A stretch of 64,000 bases of DNA from Roseihalotalea indica (GTDB lineage: Bacteria > Bacteroidota > Bacteroidia > Cytophagales > Cyclobacteriaceae). Location: the NCBI RefSeq assembly GCF_022458895.1, contig NZ_JAINFL010000004.1, forward strand, positions 372,001-436,000, read 5' to 3'. Shown one piece after another: positions 1 to 8,221 of the stretch. The notes beneath the pieces were generated by a model. The model saw only the letters and a list, made by a program, of their open reading frames with translations, had not been told where the DNA came from and made no database searches. The translations under genes and the position numbers were made by a program. The number at the start of each line of letters is the position of its first letter. The stretch's first letter is position 1.

Positions 1-243
1 AGGAGTGCAGGTAGCAGCGGAGCAATGCGCATCCGTAAACAATAACCCTTCCGCCGCCAACTGATCAATATTAGGGGTTTCTACGCCTTTGGCTCCGTAC
101 ACGCCAACATCCCCGTATCCGGCATCATCCGCATAAATGATAATGATATTGGGCTTAGTAGTTACCACTTCCTTTTCTGTTTCCTGGGATTGACATGCAG
201 CCAGACCGAAAAGAAGAAGTATAAGTTTGAAACGAACTTTCAT
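1..243 (-). CDS. Sulfatase, N-terminal 81 residues (cut by window edge)
   Basis: Not a complete gene: the frame runs off the left edge of the window. The first 81 residues begin with a lipoprotein signal peptide (hydrophobic run then L-A-A-C, Cys17 as lipidated residue). They continue with the sulfatase opening, in which Asp39-Asp40 in [10 protein letters not shown] are the expected calcium ligands. The last codons read C-S-A-A-T-C79-T-P81. That is the start of the sulfatase C-x-P-x-R signature, with Cys79 as the residue normally converted to formylglycine; the Arg lies outside the window. Sulfatases hydrolyse sulfate esters, often on algal or host polysaccharides. A surface or periplasmic lipoprotein sulfatase fits the glycan genes further along. 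Maturation would need a formylglycine-generating enzyme or anSME, not seen here. Confidence 0.88.
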   Translation of the reverse strand, partial: MKVRFKLILLLFGLAACQSQETEKEVVTTKPNIIIIYADDAGYGDVGVYGAKGVETPNIDQLAAEGLLFTDAHCSAATCTP

Positions 244-320
244 TGATTTACAGGTTGCTGATTGTTGAATTGTTGATTGCTAAATTGCTCATTGCTGATG
301 CTTGTGAAGTATTCGTATAT
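244..320. repeat. Degenerate short AT-rich repeats (ATTGCTGATTGTTGA-like)
   Basis: The spacer upstream of the sulfatase gene contains loosely repeated 7-8 base words of the form TTGCTGA / TTGTTGA / TTGCTCA. It resembles the low-complexity stretch at 14281-14346. It is probably slippage-derived microsatellite sequence; no gene is seen in 244-469. Confidence 0.4.
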
Positions 321-469
321 TCAGGTACTTCATTACTGCTTACCGCTTCACCATGCCCACTCTCTCAACTCAGTCCATCGATCTCCATTTAACCCTATGC
401 ACCAACCTCCCAGCTCCCAGCCCTATCGGTCTCCGTTTTACATTCACTCATTCAATCTCACACTCACTT

Positions 470-2146
470 CTATTTTTTAGCAGGCCATAGCTTCTGTATA
501 TCATCATTCACTCCCAGATATTCATACTGCTGTAAGGCAATCGGAACGTTGCCGTTTACTATCATGAAATCATGGAAATTCCGTAAGTTAAATTCATCTC
601 TTTGCCGGATTTTAGCATCGGCCAGGAACTTCATGATCTGAATCTTGCCAATCTGGTAGGAAATGGCTTGTCCGGGAGTCAGGCTGAAAAAACCCGCTTC
701 CTGGACGGCAGTTTCTCTGTCCATCGGCACAATGGTTTCCAAATAGTTAGCCGCTTCGGGAATATCGTAATTGCCAATAGCCAGGTTTACATCCACATCC
801 ACCCTCAAGGCTCGCAGCCTCATAAAACTGTACATGATCTCCCGCGTACGAGGTCGGTCGTCCAGCAAGCCAAACTGCAAGAGCATCTCTTCCACATAAA
901 ACCCAATGCCTTCAATCGGCCCGGAATCGAAGAAGCGGCGACGGATAGGGTTCGGGTTTTTCCAGGAACGTACCAACTGGAAATAATGTCCTGGAACTCC
1001 TTCGTGAATGATGATCGGACGAGGGTCCTGAGCAATGGCCCGGTAGAAATACGGCAGGTCCCAGGAAGGATCACGGATGTAGCTCACTCCATCCACATCC
1101 AACCGGGATTCCGAGGTCAGATCATCGGTAACGCCCAGGTGCGATAATGGTGCCAAATGGGCAGGGAGTTCCTGATTGATATAATGATGCACGTCATCCG
1201 GCACGCTCATGATATTCTTGGCTTCCAGAAAATCCCGGATGTTCTGTTCTTCTTCCCGTTCCTTATCAATCTGTGCCTGGGCATTCTCAAACAGTTCGGA
1301 AGCAGGTTCATCCGCATTGCGAAGTTGCTCAAATACATCAAAGGCAACCGAACGGCTCCATTCCATTCCGCCCATCGTCAGCAATTCTTCCGGGGTATAG
1401 GGCATCAACGCAATATTCTTCAGAAAATAAAGATAGTTTTCTCGCCCTACATCAAAGGATTTTGCCATGTCAGGCATTTGCTCGTTCAGCCACTTAGCAT
1501 ATGATACCAACGCATCCGACGCTCCGTTCGTCGCCTTTTTCAGCCGTTGATGATATTTCTTTGCGATAATTTTCTGCAATTCCGATTGCACCTCGGTTAA
1601 CTTCTGATCAATCCCTTCCAGATTATTCAGGGCGATGACCGCTCCACCGGCAAAGGGTTCGGTAAGGTTGGTTTGGGCATGCTCCACGGTGGCCGGAATG
1701 GCAGTCATCCGGGTGATAATTTCCTCGGCCCATTCATCGGTCATTTCGGTATGCCACACCAGCAGTTCAAAGAGTGGTCCCAGGGTTTGGTGCACATAAA
1801 AATCAGGATTTCGGTTGGGAAGCTGCAACACATTCAGTTCCCAGTTGACCCGCTCTACTGCCGAGTGCAGCAGCAGGAAATCCACGCTATCCGAACGGCT
1901 CCAAGCGTGCTGATCAATAGCATTTAGTTCCTGACGAAAGCGCTGGTAGTCCTGCCGATACTGTTGCAAAGCTTCAGGGGAATAGTCGGGAGTCCAGCCC
2001 TTCGGCCGTTCTACCCGGTTAATATCATCGCCGCTAGCCGGTTGCATCTTGGCACGCCAGGCAAAGAAATTCTCGCCAAATTGCTGTAAATCCTGATTGG
2101 GTGGGGTAAAGAGGATTGTAAGAAAGGTGCAGAGGCTTAGGATCAT
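470..2146 (-). CDS. DUF885 family putative metallopeptidase
   Basis: 558 residues. After a short hydrophobic N-terminus (about residues 1-15, a possible signal peptide), the whole length matches the architecture of DUF885 proteins, a helical family related to M2/M3-like metallopeptidases. The key motif is H381-E-G-V-P-G-H387, the zinc-binding HExxxH-like helix of this family, followed by an E-rich helix at about 412-421 (E-G-I-G-F-Y-V-E-E) likely to give the third ligand. It probably cleaves peptides in the periplasm; the substrate is unknown. It lies 35 bp after the BNR-propeller gene on the same strand, so the two may be cotranscribed. Length is typical for the family. Family assignment is firm; activity is inferred from the motif alone. 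Confidence 0.85.
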   Translation of the reverse strand: MILSLCTFLTILFTPPNQDLQQFGENFFAWRAKMQPASGDDINRVERPKGWTPDYSPEALQQYRQDYQRFRQELNAIDQHAWSRSDSVDFLLLHSAVERVNWELNVLQLPNRNPDFYVHQTLGPLFELLVWHTEMTDEWAEEIITRMTAIPATVEHAQTNLTEPFAGGAVIALNNLEGIDQKLTEVQSELQKIIAKKYHQRLKKATNGASDALVSYAKWLNEQMPDMAKSFDVGRENYLYFLKNIALMPYTPEELLTMGGMEWSRSVAFDVFEQLRNADEPASELFENAQAQIDKEREEEQNIRDFLEAKNIMSVPDDVHHYINQELPAHLAPLSHLGVTDDLTSESRLDVDGVSYIRDPSWDLPYFYRAIAQDPRPIIIHEGVPGHYFQLVRSWKNPNPIRRRFFDSGPIEGIGFYVEEMLLQFGLLDDRPRTREIMYSFMRLRALRVDVDVNLAIGNYDIPEAANYLETIVPMDRETAVQEAGFFSLTPGQAISYQIGKIQIMKFLADAKIRQRDEFNLRNFHDFMIVNGNVPIALQQYEYLGVNDDIQKLWPAKK

Positions 2147-2181
2147 GTCTTTATCGATTTGAGATCAAATATTGTTTAAAG

Positions 2182-5100
2182 CTATTCTTCCGAGGTAAAC
2201 CAACTCAGGTTGGCCTGAGTAACAGCTTGGCGGTACGATTTCCACTCGTTGGCATAAAATGCCTCAACCTTCTTGTGAAAGTTTTCAACCAACTGTTCGG
2301 CCTGCGCTACCAGCTCTTCATCCTGACTGGAAGGTATTACTAGTCGGGCGCGAAGGGCTTGTAAGGCATCGGATACTTTTGAGTAAGCCGTGGTCTCGAA
2401 CGACTGCCAGGCTCCTACCTGTTTCTCCGGTCGGTGGCCTTTCGCCAGATCATTCAACTTTTTTATTTTATCCTGTATGGACTGGGTGCTTTTCCGAAGC
2501 TCCTGATGAGAAGAATCATTCAGTTGGTCTAACTGAGATAAAACTTGCCGGGCAGTAGTATCACTTTCCGCTAATCGGTTGAGGGACGTTGCGAATTGGG
2601 CTACCGATTTATCCAGTTGTTTTCGTAGCGCATACAGAGCTTCATCTACCTCCGGTCGATGCTCAAAGCGAGGATCAGGAATTACGGTGACCTCGGTGGT
2701 ATCCTTCGTGCCGGCATAACTGAGCACAATGGTATACGTACCGGGCAGCACCGGAATTTCCCGAGTTTCTTCATCTACATACGCACCGGGTAACTGAGCA
2801 CTTTTCTCATCCAGCTTCCAGGTAAGATAGTTCAATCCAGTATCTAAATCAGACCGGCTAAGTGACTGAATTTCTTGCTGTTGCGCGTTATATATTTGAG
2901 CAGTTACTTGAGTACTATCCTCAACATTTTCTACGTAAAACGGAATCAGTGTTTTCTGAAAAGGGCGGTTCTCCCCTTCAAAAGTAGTGTGAAAACCAGT
3001 CCAGATATTACCGGGTGGGTTGATGAATAATCCTTTTACCTGTACCGCATCATTCATGGGTAATGCTGTCAGTGGACCTTTCAGTCTTCCCGCAGCGGCT
3101 TCCCGCAGCGTCAGCAGATCATCCAGCACCCAAATTGCCCGACCGAAAGTACCCACAATCAGGGCAGACTCTCGTTCCTGAATGGCCAGATCCATCGTAG
3201 AAACCGATGGGAAGCCATTCTGAAATTGCGTCCAGCTACTGCCTTCATCGAGGCTGATCCACAAACCATTTTCCGTTCCCAGGAATATTAGGTTGGGCTC
3301 TGTCGGGTCCTGAATAACCGATAGCGCGTAACCCTTTACATCCGATTCATCTACGATCCTCTCCCAGCTTTTTCCGTAATCCCGGGTCAGGAAAAGATAC
3401 GGGGAATAATCACCCTGCCGGTAATTGTTGACCACCAGCCAGGCCGTTCCAGCATCATAGGGCGAGGCTTGTATCTGGGTAATCCAGCCCTGCTCCGGCA
3501 TCCCTTTTACATTTTCAGTGAGATTCACCCAGTCCTCGCCCCCATTACGGGTAAGTTGCACTTGTCCGTCATCGGTTCCTACCCAGATCGTTTCCCGTTC
3601 TATCGGACTTGGGGCGATAGCCAGAATGGAGTTATAGAACTCCGCCCCGGAGGCATCAATGGTTAAGCCGCCGTAGTCCTGCTTCTGCTGCTCGGGGTTA
3701 TCAGTGGTCAGGTCGGGCGAGATGATCTCCCAGGTAGCTCCCTGATCGATGGTCTTATGCAGGAACTGGCTACCGTAATAGGCAGCATGCTGATTCCAGG
3801 GGTCTCGGGCAAAACCGGCATTCCAGTTAAAGCGTAGGCGGGTATCCAGATCGGGGGCGGGTGGTTTAATGCTTTGGTAATAGCCCGTCAGTTTATCGTA
3901 GCGGTAGAGGTCACCGTTCTGAGAAGTCCCGTAGCCAAAGCGGGAGTCAGTCGAGTCAGGAGAAATGTAAAAACCATCACCGCCCACCAGGTACTGCCAG
4001 TACAGGGTTCGGATACCTCCCCGCTTCCACACATAACCCGGCCCCGACCAGTTGCCGTTGTCCTGCATGCCGCCGTACACATTGTAGGGCATGTCGTTAT
4101 CAACACTGATGTGGTAGAACTGGGCTACTGGAATGGTTTCAGGGAAATACCAGCTTTCGCCGTGATCGTGGGTGATGCCCAGTCCGCCATCTCCACCAAT
4201 GATGAAGAAGGTGGGATCATTTGGATCAACCCAAAACGCATGGAAATCGGCGTGAATGCCTTTGGTCTCATCGGCGGGAATCATAGGGACGGGATCAAAG
4301 CTTTTACCCCCATCGTAGCTGAGGCTGAGGGGTTGATAGATATTGTAGAGCCGGTTCTGGTCCTGCGGGTCAACGGCTAATTCCTGAAAGTAGAAGGGGC
4401 GATTATTGGTAAAGCGGGGATTATCGTTGATCATTTCCCAATGGAAACCACCGTCATCACTGCGATACAGGGCATTCTTCGTCGCTTCCACTTTGGCGTA
4501 GATGCGATTTGGATTACTTCGGGCAATGGCGATGCCGATACGCCCCAGTTCTCCGGTCGGAAGGCCGTTTTCTTCACCCAACCGCTGCCAGGTTTCTCCT
4601 CCATCCAACGTCATAAACAAACCCGAACCCGGTCCGCCCGACGTAAAGCTGTAGGGTGTGCGACGGTGCTCGTACAGTGCGGCGATAATTTTATTGGGGT
4701 TGGAGGGGTCCATCACCATATCTCCCACCCCGGACTGGTTGTTGGTGAACAGAATCTTGCTCCACGTTTTCCCTCCGTCAGTGGTTTTGTACACACCCCG
4801 ATGCTCATTCGGAGTAAAAGGATCGCCCATCGCCCCTACGTACACCACATCTCCATCACTGGGGTCAATGAGGATGCGATGAATGGTTTTGGTTTCTTCC
4901 AGTCCAACAAACTGCCAGGTTTTTCCGGCATCCAGGCTTTTGAACAGGCCCTGCCCCAGGTTCATAGAGTTACGAGGATTTCCCTCCCCCGTCCCTACCC
5001 ATACCACACTGGGATTATCCTGCTGTATGGCTACAGCCCCAACATTCTGGGTAGGTGCCTCATCAAATACACTCTTCCAGGCCGTGCCCCCGTTCTCCGA

Positions 5101-5340
5101 TTTCCAGACGCCCCCGGAGGCCGCTCCCACATAGATAATCTCGGGATTGAAAACCACTGCATCGATGGACGTGATCCGCCCGCTCATATTAGCCGGACCT
5201 ACATTGCGGATACGAAGGTTCTGAAATTTACTGGCATCAAATTGCTGGCCCGAAATCTTATTGGGAAGGAATAAGCACAGACAGCACAAAATTATAAAAG
5301 GTAGTAGTGTAGAACGAATCATCAAGCGAATAGTAAACAA
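2182..5340 (-). CDS. BNR/sortilin-like beta-propeller exported protein
   Basis: 1052 residues with an N-terminal signal peptide (hydrophobic about residues 9-31, then Q-Q-F). The N-terminal two thirds consist of repeated propeller blades carrying the BNR/Asp-box pattern S-x-D-x-G-x-T-W (for example K-S-E-N-G-G-T-A-W, K-S-L-D-A-G-K-T-W, K-T-T-D-G-G-K-T-W, L-T-R-N-G-G-E-D-W), the fold of VPS10/sortilin and sialidase propellers. The C-terminal third is a beta-rich linker and a helical region (about 890-1050). Such proteins are widespread exported products in Cytophagales, often labelled glycosyl hydrolase by similarity, but no catalytic residues can be named here. The role may be binding or an unknown hydrolysis. 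It precedes the DUF885 peptidase gene by 35 bp. Confidence 0.8.
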   Translation of the reverse strand: MFTIRLMIRSTLLPFIILCCLCLFLPNKISGQQFDASKFQNLRIRNVGPANMSGRITSIDAVVFNPEIIYVGAASGGVWKSENGGTAWKSVFDEAPTQNVGAVAIQQDNPSVVWVGTGEGNPRNSMNLGQGLFKSLDAGKTWQFVGLEETKTIHRILIDPSDGDVVYVGAMGDPFTPNEHRGVYKTTDGGKTWSKILFTNNQSGVGDMVMDPSNPNKIIAALYEHRRTPYSFTSGGPGSGLFMTLDGGETWQRLGEENGLPTGELGRIGIAIARSNPNRIYAKVEATKNALYRSDDGGFHWEMINDNPRFTNNRPFYFQELAVDPQDQNRLYNIYQPLSLSYDGGKSFDPVPMIPADETKGIHADFHAFWVDPNDPTFFIIGGDGGLGITHDHGESWYFPETIPVAQFYHISVDNDMPYNVYGGMQDNGNWSGPGYVWKRGGIRTLYWQYLVGGDGFYISPDSTDSRFGYGTSQNGDLYRYDKLTGYYQSIKPPAPDLDTRLRFNWNAGFARDPWNQHAAYYGSQFLHKTIDQGATWEIISPDLTTDNPEQQKQDYGGLTIDASGAEFYNSILAIAPSPIERETIWVGTDDGQVQLTRNGGEDWVNLTENVKGMPEQGWITQIQASPYDAGTAWLVVNNYRQGDYSPYLFLTRDYGKSWERIVDESDVKGYALSVIQDPTEPNLIFLGTENGLWISLDEGSSWTQFQNGFPSVSTMDLAIQERESALIVGTFGRAIWVLDDLLTLREAAAGRLKGPLTALPMNDAVQVKGLFINPPGNIWTGFHTTFEGENRPFQKTLIPFYVENVEDSTQVTAQIYNAQQQEIQSLSRSDLDTGLNYLTWKLDEKSAQLPGAYVDEETREIPVLPGTYTIVLSYAGTKDTTEVTVIPDPRFEHRPEVDEALYALRKQLDKSVAQFATSLNRLAESDTTARQVLSQLDQLNDSSHQELRKSTQSIQDKIKKLNDLAKGHRPEKQVGAWQSFETTAYSKVSDALQALRARLVIPSSQDEELVAQAEQLVENFHKKVEAFYANEWKSYRQAVTQANLSWFTSEE

Positions 5341-5422
5341 CTCGCAAGATATTCATCCCCTCGGAAAAATAAAGTTTTTAATTGTTGTTCTGCCAATAAA
5401 GCATGCAAATTTCACCGATATT

Positions 5423-6454
5423 CTACTTACTCCCAATTGCCTTATTCACTACCGGAGCTACCTTCGTGGCAAAGAGCTCCAATGAACGCATCATTTTGCT
5501 ATGAGGTATACTGCCTACGCTCATCTGAAGCAGAAAGCGGTCGTGCCCGAATATCTCATGTTGAAAGAGAATCTTGTCAATCACTTCCTGCGGACTTCCT
5601 ACCACGTTAGCCCCGCGCAGCGTGCGGGACGCCTCAAACTGTTCCCGGCTCATGGGAGGCCAGCCTCGCTCCCGGCCTATCTTATCCATCACCTGTTTAA
5701 AGGCCGGAAAGGAAATATCTGACGCATCCTGAGAGTTTTCGGCAATAAACCCGTGCGAATTAATGCTCAATGCCGGTTTTGGCTTACCCGCATCACTGGC
5801 ACCCCGTCGGTGTATCTCCGTTAATTGCTTAAACTGCTCGGGCATCCCTCCGATAATGGCTACTGCCATCGGAAGTCCCAGGTATCCGGCCCGATACGCT
5901 GATTGTGGAGTACCTCCCACCGCTACCCAAATGGGCAAGGGAGACTGCACCGGATAAGGGTAAACCGGCAGATTTTGAATGGATGACCGGTGGTTCCCTT
6001 TCCAGTTTACCGGCTTATTTTCCCGTAGAGTGAGTAAAAGATCCAGCTTTTCAGCAAACAGTTCGTCATAATCATTCAGGTCATAACCAAACAATGGGAA
6101 TGATTCAATGAATGAGCCTCGGCCCACCATAATTTCGGCTCGTCCCTTAGAAAGAAGGTCCAGGGTAGCAAACTGCTGGTAGGCACGTACCGGGTCTTCG
6201 GAGCTTAGGACGGTGACCGCACTGCTTAACCGGATTTGCCGGGTGATGCCAGCCGCCGCAGCCAGAATAGTAGTGGGAGATGAAGAGAGGTATTCCTCCC
6301 GATGATGTTCTCCAATGCCGAAAACGTTGAGTCCGGCTTCATCGGCTAGTTTGATCTCTTCCATCAGATCACTGATTCTTTGGGCCGGGGAAAGTACTTG
6401 TCCGGTCTTTTGATCAGGCAGGTTTTCGACGAATGTATAAATACCAAATTCCAT
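5423..6454 (-). CDS. LLM-class flavin-dependent oxidoreductase
   Basis: 343 residues, typical length for bacterial luciferase-like monooxygenases (TIM barrel binding reduced FMN or F420). The start M-E-F-G-I-Y-T-F, the G-E-H-H-R-E-E-Y segment (about 47-54), the [15 protein letters not shown] block (about 76-90) and [12 protein letters not shown] (about 103-114) match the conserved core of this family. It is a soluble cytoplasmic enzyme; the substrate cannot be told from sequence. It lies 82 bp upstream of the BNR gene on the same strand and may be the first gene of that unit. The closest general class is FMN-dependent alkanal-type monooxygenase homologues. Confidence 0.88.
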   Translation of the reverse strand: MEFGIYTFVENLPDQKTGQVLSPAQRISDLMEEIKLADEAGLNVFGIGEHHREEYLSSSPTTILAAAAGITRQIRLSSAVTVLSSEDPVRAYQQFATLDLLSKGRAEIMVGRGSFIESFPLFGYDLNDYDELFAEKLDLLLTLRENKPVNWKGNHRSSIQNLPVYPYPVQSPLPIWVAVGGTPQSAYRAGYLGLPMAVAIIGGMPEQFKQLTEIHRRGASDAGKPKPALSINSHGFIAENSQDASDISFPAFKQVMDKIGRERGWPPMSREQFEASRTLRGANVVGSPQEVIDKILFQHEIFGHDRFLLQMSVGSIPHSKMMRSLELFATKVAPVVNKAIGSK

Positions 6455-6555
6455 GATAGCAATCTCAGTTAGTATAAACTATGTTTTAATCTAGATAATA
6501 CCTGCTTATTAAGTTCTTGACTTTCTTGTTGGCAGCCCTCAAGCCGGGCAGACTT

Positions 6556-6582
6556 TTACTTTTTCCATCGATGAAAAAGTAA
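6556..6582. repeat. Perfect 10-bp inverted repeat (TTACTTTTTC / GAAAAAGTAA)
   Basis: Arms 6556-6565 and 6573-6582 are perfect complements around a 7-base loop, CATCGAT. It could be a hairpin in RNA from either strand. On the minus strand it lies 3' of the aldo/keto reductase gene and so may act as terminator or 3' stabiliser; there is an A-rich run (T-rich on the minus strand) next to it. Confidence 0.6.
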
Positions 6583-6594
6583 ACAAAAAATCTA

Positions 6595-6651
6595 GGAAAG
6601 CTTGAAACCGCATGGGCGGTCCCATCACTTCGTTCAGACAGCAAGCTTTCC
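6595..6651. repeat. Nested inverted repeat (GGAAAGCTTG ... CAAGCTTTCC)
   Basis: Outer arms GGAAAGCTTG (6595-6604) and CAAGCTTTCC (6642-6651) are perfect complements. The enclosed 37 bases include a second small hairpin, ACCGC-ATGG-GCGGT. Together with the hairpin at 6556-6582 this gives a roughly 100-bp structured block, like REP/MITE-type intergenic elements. No second copy was seen in this window. Confidence 0.55.
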
Positions 6652-6759
6652 CTTTATAGGAGCGAATTACTAATACGCTTTCATTCGGTACTTAGAACGT
6701 TATCCTGAGCACTACGTTCTGCCTATCTCGAGAATAATAAGCACTGCCACTTAATTTTG

Positions 6760-8211
6760 CTATGGATTGACTCTTGCTTCAGCTTCCATTTCGATCAGAT
6801 ACTCCTCGCCTACCAGTTTGGCCTCCACCAGAGTGTTGGCAGGTTGGATGTGGGCGAAGCGGTCACCGTGGGCCCGAGCTACGGGTTCCCAATCGTTGAT
6901 GTTGCGGACAAAGATACGGGTACGGTCTACATCTTCCAGCGTCCCTCCCAATGATTCAATCGCCCCCTGTATTTTATCGATGACGAAGTGGGTTTGGGCG
7001 GCGGGGTCGTTGCCTCCGATCGGCCGGTTGCCGTGGGTAGCGGTAGTACCGGATACTAGGATACGGTCACCACTGCGTACCGCCCGGCAGAAACCGGCCA
7101 GATCTTCCCATACGGTTCCACTTAGAACTTTAGTTCTCCCCTGATGTCCTTCAACCGGAGTATAAGGTTGAGGCATGGATTGCAGGTGGTGGCTCAGATC
7201 GCCGGAGGCGGTCAGGAAGGGGGGCTTTCGGTACTCATCACCGCAGCCGCCGGGAATGGGTTCCAGGGCGTGTTGCGCTTCCCGAATCCGCTGATGATCA
7301 TCTTTGTCCAGAGAAAGTTTATAGATTGCCTGATTCTCTTCAATATGTTCGCTTTGCCCTAACCGCGCACCGATGATCACTCCACCTACCGCAGGTTGAT
7401 CTAAAATAAAGCGAGTGGCAACGGTAGCCATTGAGACTTGATGTTTCGCGGCCACATCCTGCAATACCCTTAGCAAACTTTGATACTTCTCCCAACCTCC
7501 CGCAGTATCAATAAAGCGTTTGTACTTCATCTGCGACCAGGTGCTTAGCTGCTCCATGTCCGGTTCGGGCTGATCAAACCACTTTTCGGTCAGAAAACCT
7601 CCGGCCAGGGTACCGAATGCCAGTATCTTTACTCCGTATTGTTCGCACACCTCAGTCATGGCTCCCGATGCCCGCTGATCGAGGAGGGAATAGCAAATTT
7701 GGTTGGAAACTGCCTCAATACCACTGGCCAGGGCTATGCGCAGATGGGCAGCATCGAAGTTGGTCAGACCGATATGCCGGATTAAGCCTTCTGCTTTCAA
7801 ATCCTGCAACCAGAACAGGCAATCTAGCCAGACCGGGTCGGCATAGTTCCAAGCGTGAAACTGGAGCAAATCCAGAGTGTCTGATTGCATTCGATCCAGT
7901 GAAAGTTGTACGGCATCTCGCACCTCCTGTTGCGTAACTGGTCCCGGTTTAGGTACCCACTTGGTCAGTAGTTGAACCGGGGCTCCTGAGGAATACTGCT
8001 GGCGATAGGTTCCGGTGATGATCTCGGCAGAACCGTAGTGGTCGGCCATATCAAAGGTGGTGAACCCAGCTTCCACGTAAGGGTGCATGGCTCGGGCTGT
8101 TTCTTTGGGGTCCAGGGTGGTTCCGTTGCGTTCCATATCGGCAATCTGCCAGAGGCCGGTGAGCACGCGCGAGATTTTCAGGTCCGGGGCCAGGGTGCAG
8201 TGAGTATCCAT
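6760..8211 (-). CDS. Aldo/keto reductase fused to a C-terminal Rid (YjgF) domain
   Basis: 483 residues from the ATG at 8211 (an upstream ATG at 8244 would overlap the permease gene and adds a poor N-terminus). Residues about 10-325 form an aldo/keto reductase barrel with the full tetrad by position: Asp54 and Tyr59 in F-D-M-A-D-H-Y-G, Lys84 in L-L-T-K, His119 in L-Q-F-H. Residues about 355-483 are a Rid/YjgF domain (S-G-T-T-A-T-H-G-N ... L-G-G-T-L-E-D-V-D-R-T-R-I-F-V). The Rid site has P-A-N459-T where RidA has P-A-R-S, so the arginine needed for imine deamination is absent. This suggests a non-canonical Rid class. The gene follows the APC permease by 10 bp and may be cotranscribed with it. 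Substrate unknown. Confidence 0.88.
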   Translation of the reverse strand: MDTHCTLAPDLKISRVLTGLWQIADMERNGTTLDPKETARAMHPYVEAGFTTFDMADHYGSAEIITGTYRQQYSSGAPVQLLTKWVPKPGPVTQQEVRDAVQLSLDRMQSDTLDLLQFHAWNYADPVWLDCLFWLQDLKAEGLIRHIGLTNFDAAHLRIALASGIEAVSNQICYSLLDQRASGAMTEVCEQYGVKILAFGTLAGGFLTEKWFDQPEPDMEQLSTWSQMKYKRFIDTAGGWEKYQSLLRVLQDVAAKHQVSMATVATRFILDQPAVGGVIIGARLGQSEHIEENQAIYKLSLDKDDHQRIREAQHALEPIPGGCGDEYRKPPFLTASGDLSHHLQSMPQPYTPVEGHQGRTKVLSGTVWEDLAGFCRAVRSGDRILVSGTTATHGNRPIGGNDPAAQTHFVIDKIQGAIESLGGTLEDVDRTRIFVRNINDWEPVARAHGDRFAHIQPANTLVEAKLVGEEYLIEMEAEARVNP

Positions 8212-8221
8212 AAAATAGTAA

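Larger units (their letters stand above)
6455..6759. other. Intergenic region, 305 bp, with two hairpins
   Basis: No gene seen. It holds two inverted repeats, listed separately (6556-6582 and 6595-6651), between the LLM gene start and the end of the aldo/keto reductase gene. The promoter of the LLM unit should lie in the right-to-left half near 6455-6550, but no clear Bacteroidota -7 box was recognised. Confidence 0.6.

Noticed and set aside
277..480. Frame of 67 codons overlapping the low-complexity spacer
   Set aside because: It consists of translated microsatellite words rich in His, Ser and Pro and overlaps no conserved feature.
4441..5274. Long plus-strand frame opposite the BNR protein (277 codons)
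   Set aside because: It mirrors the codon pattern of the real minus-strand gene and has no recognisable protein features; a shadow frame.
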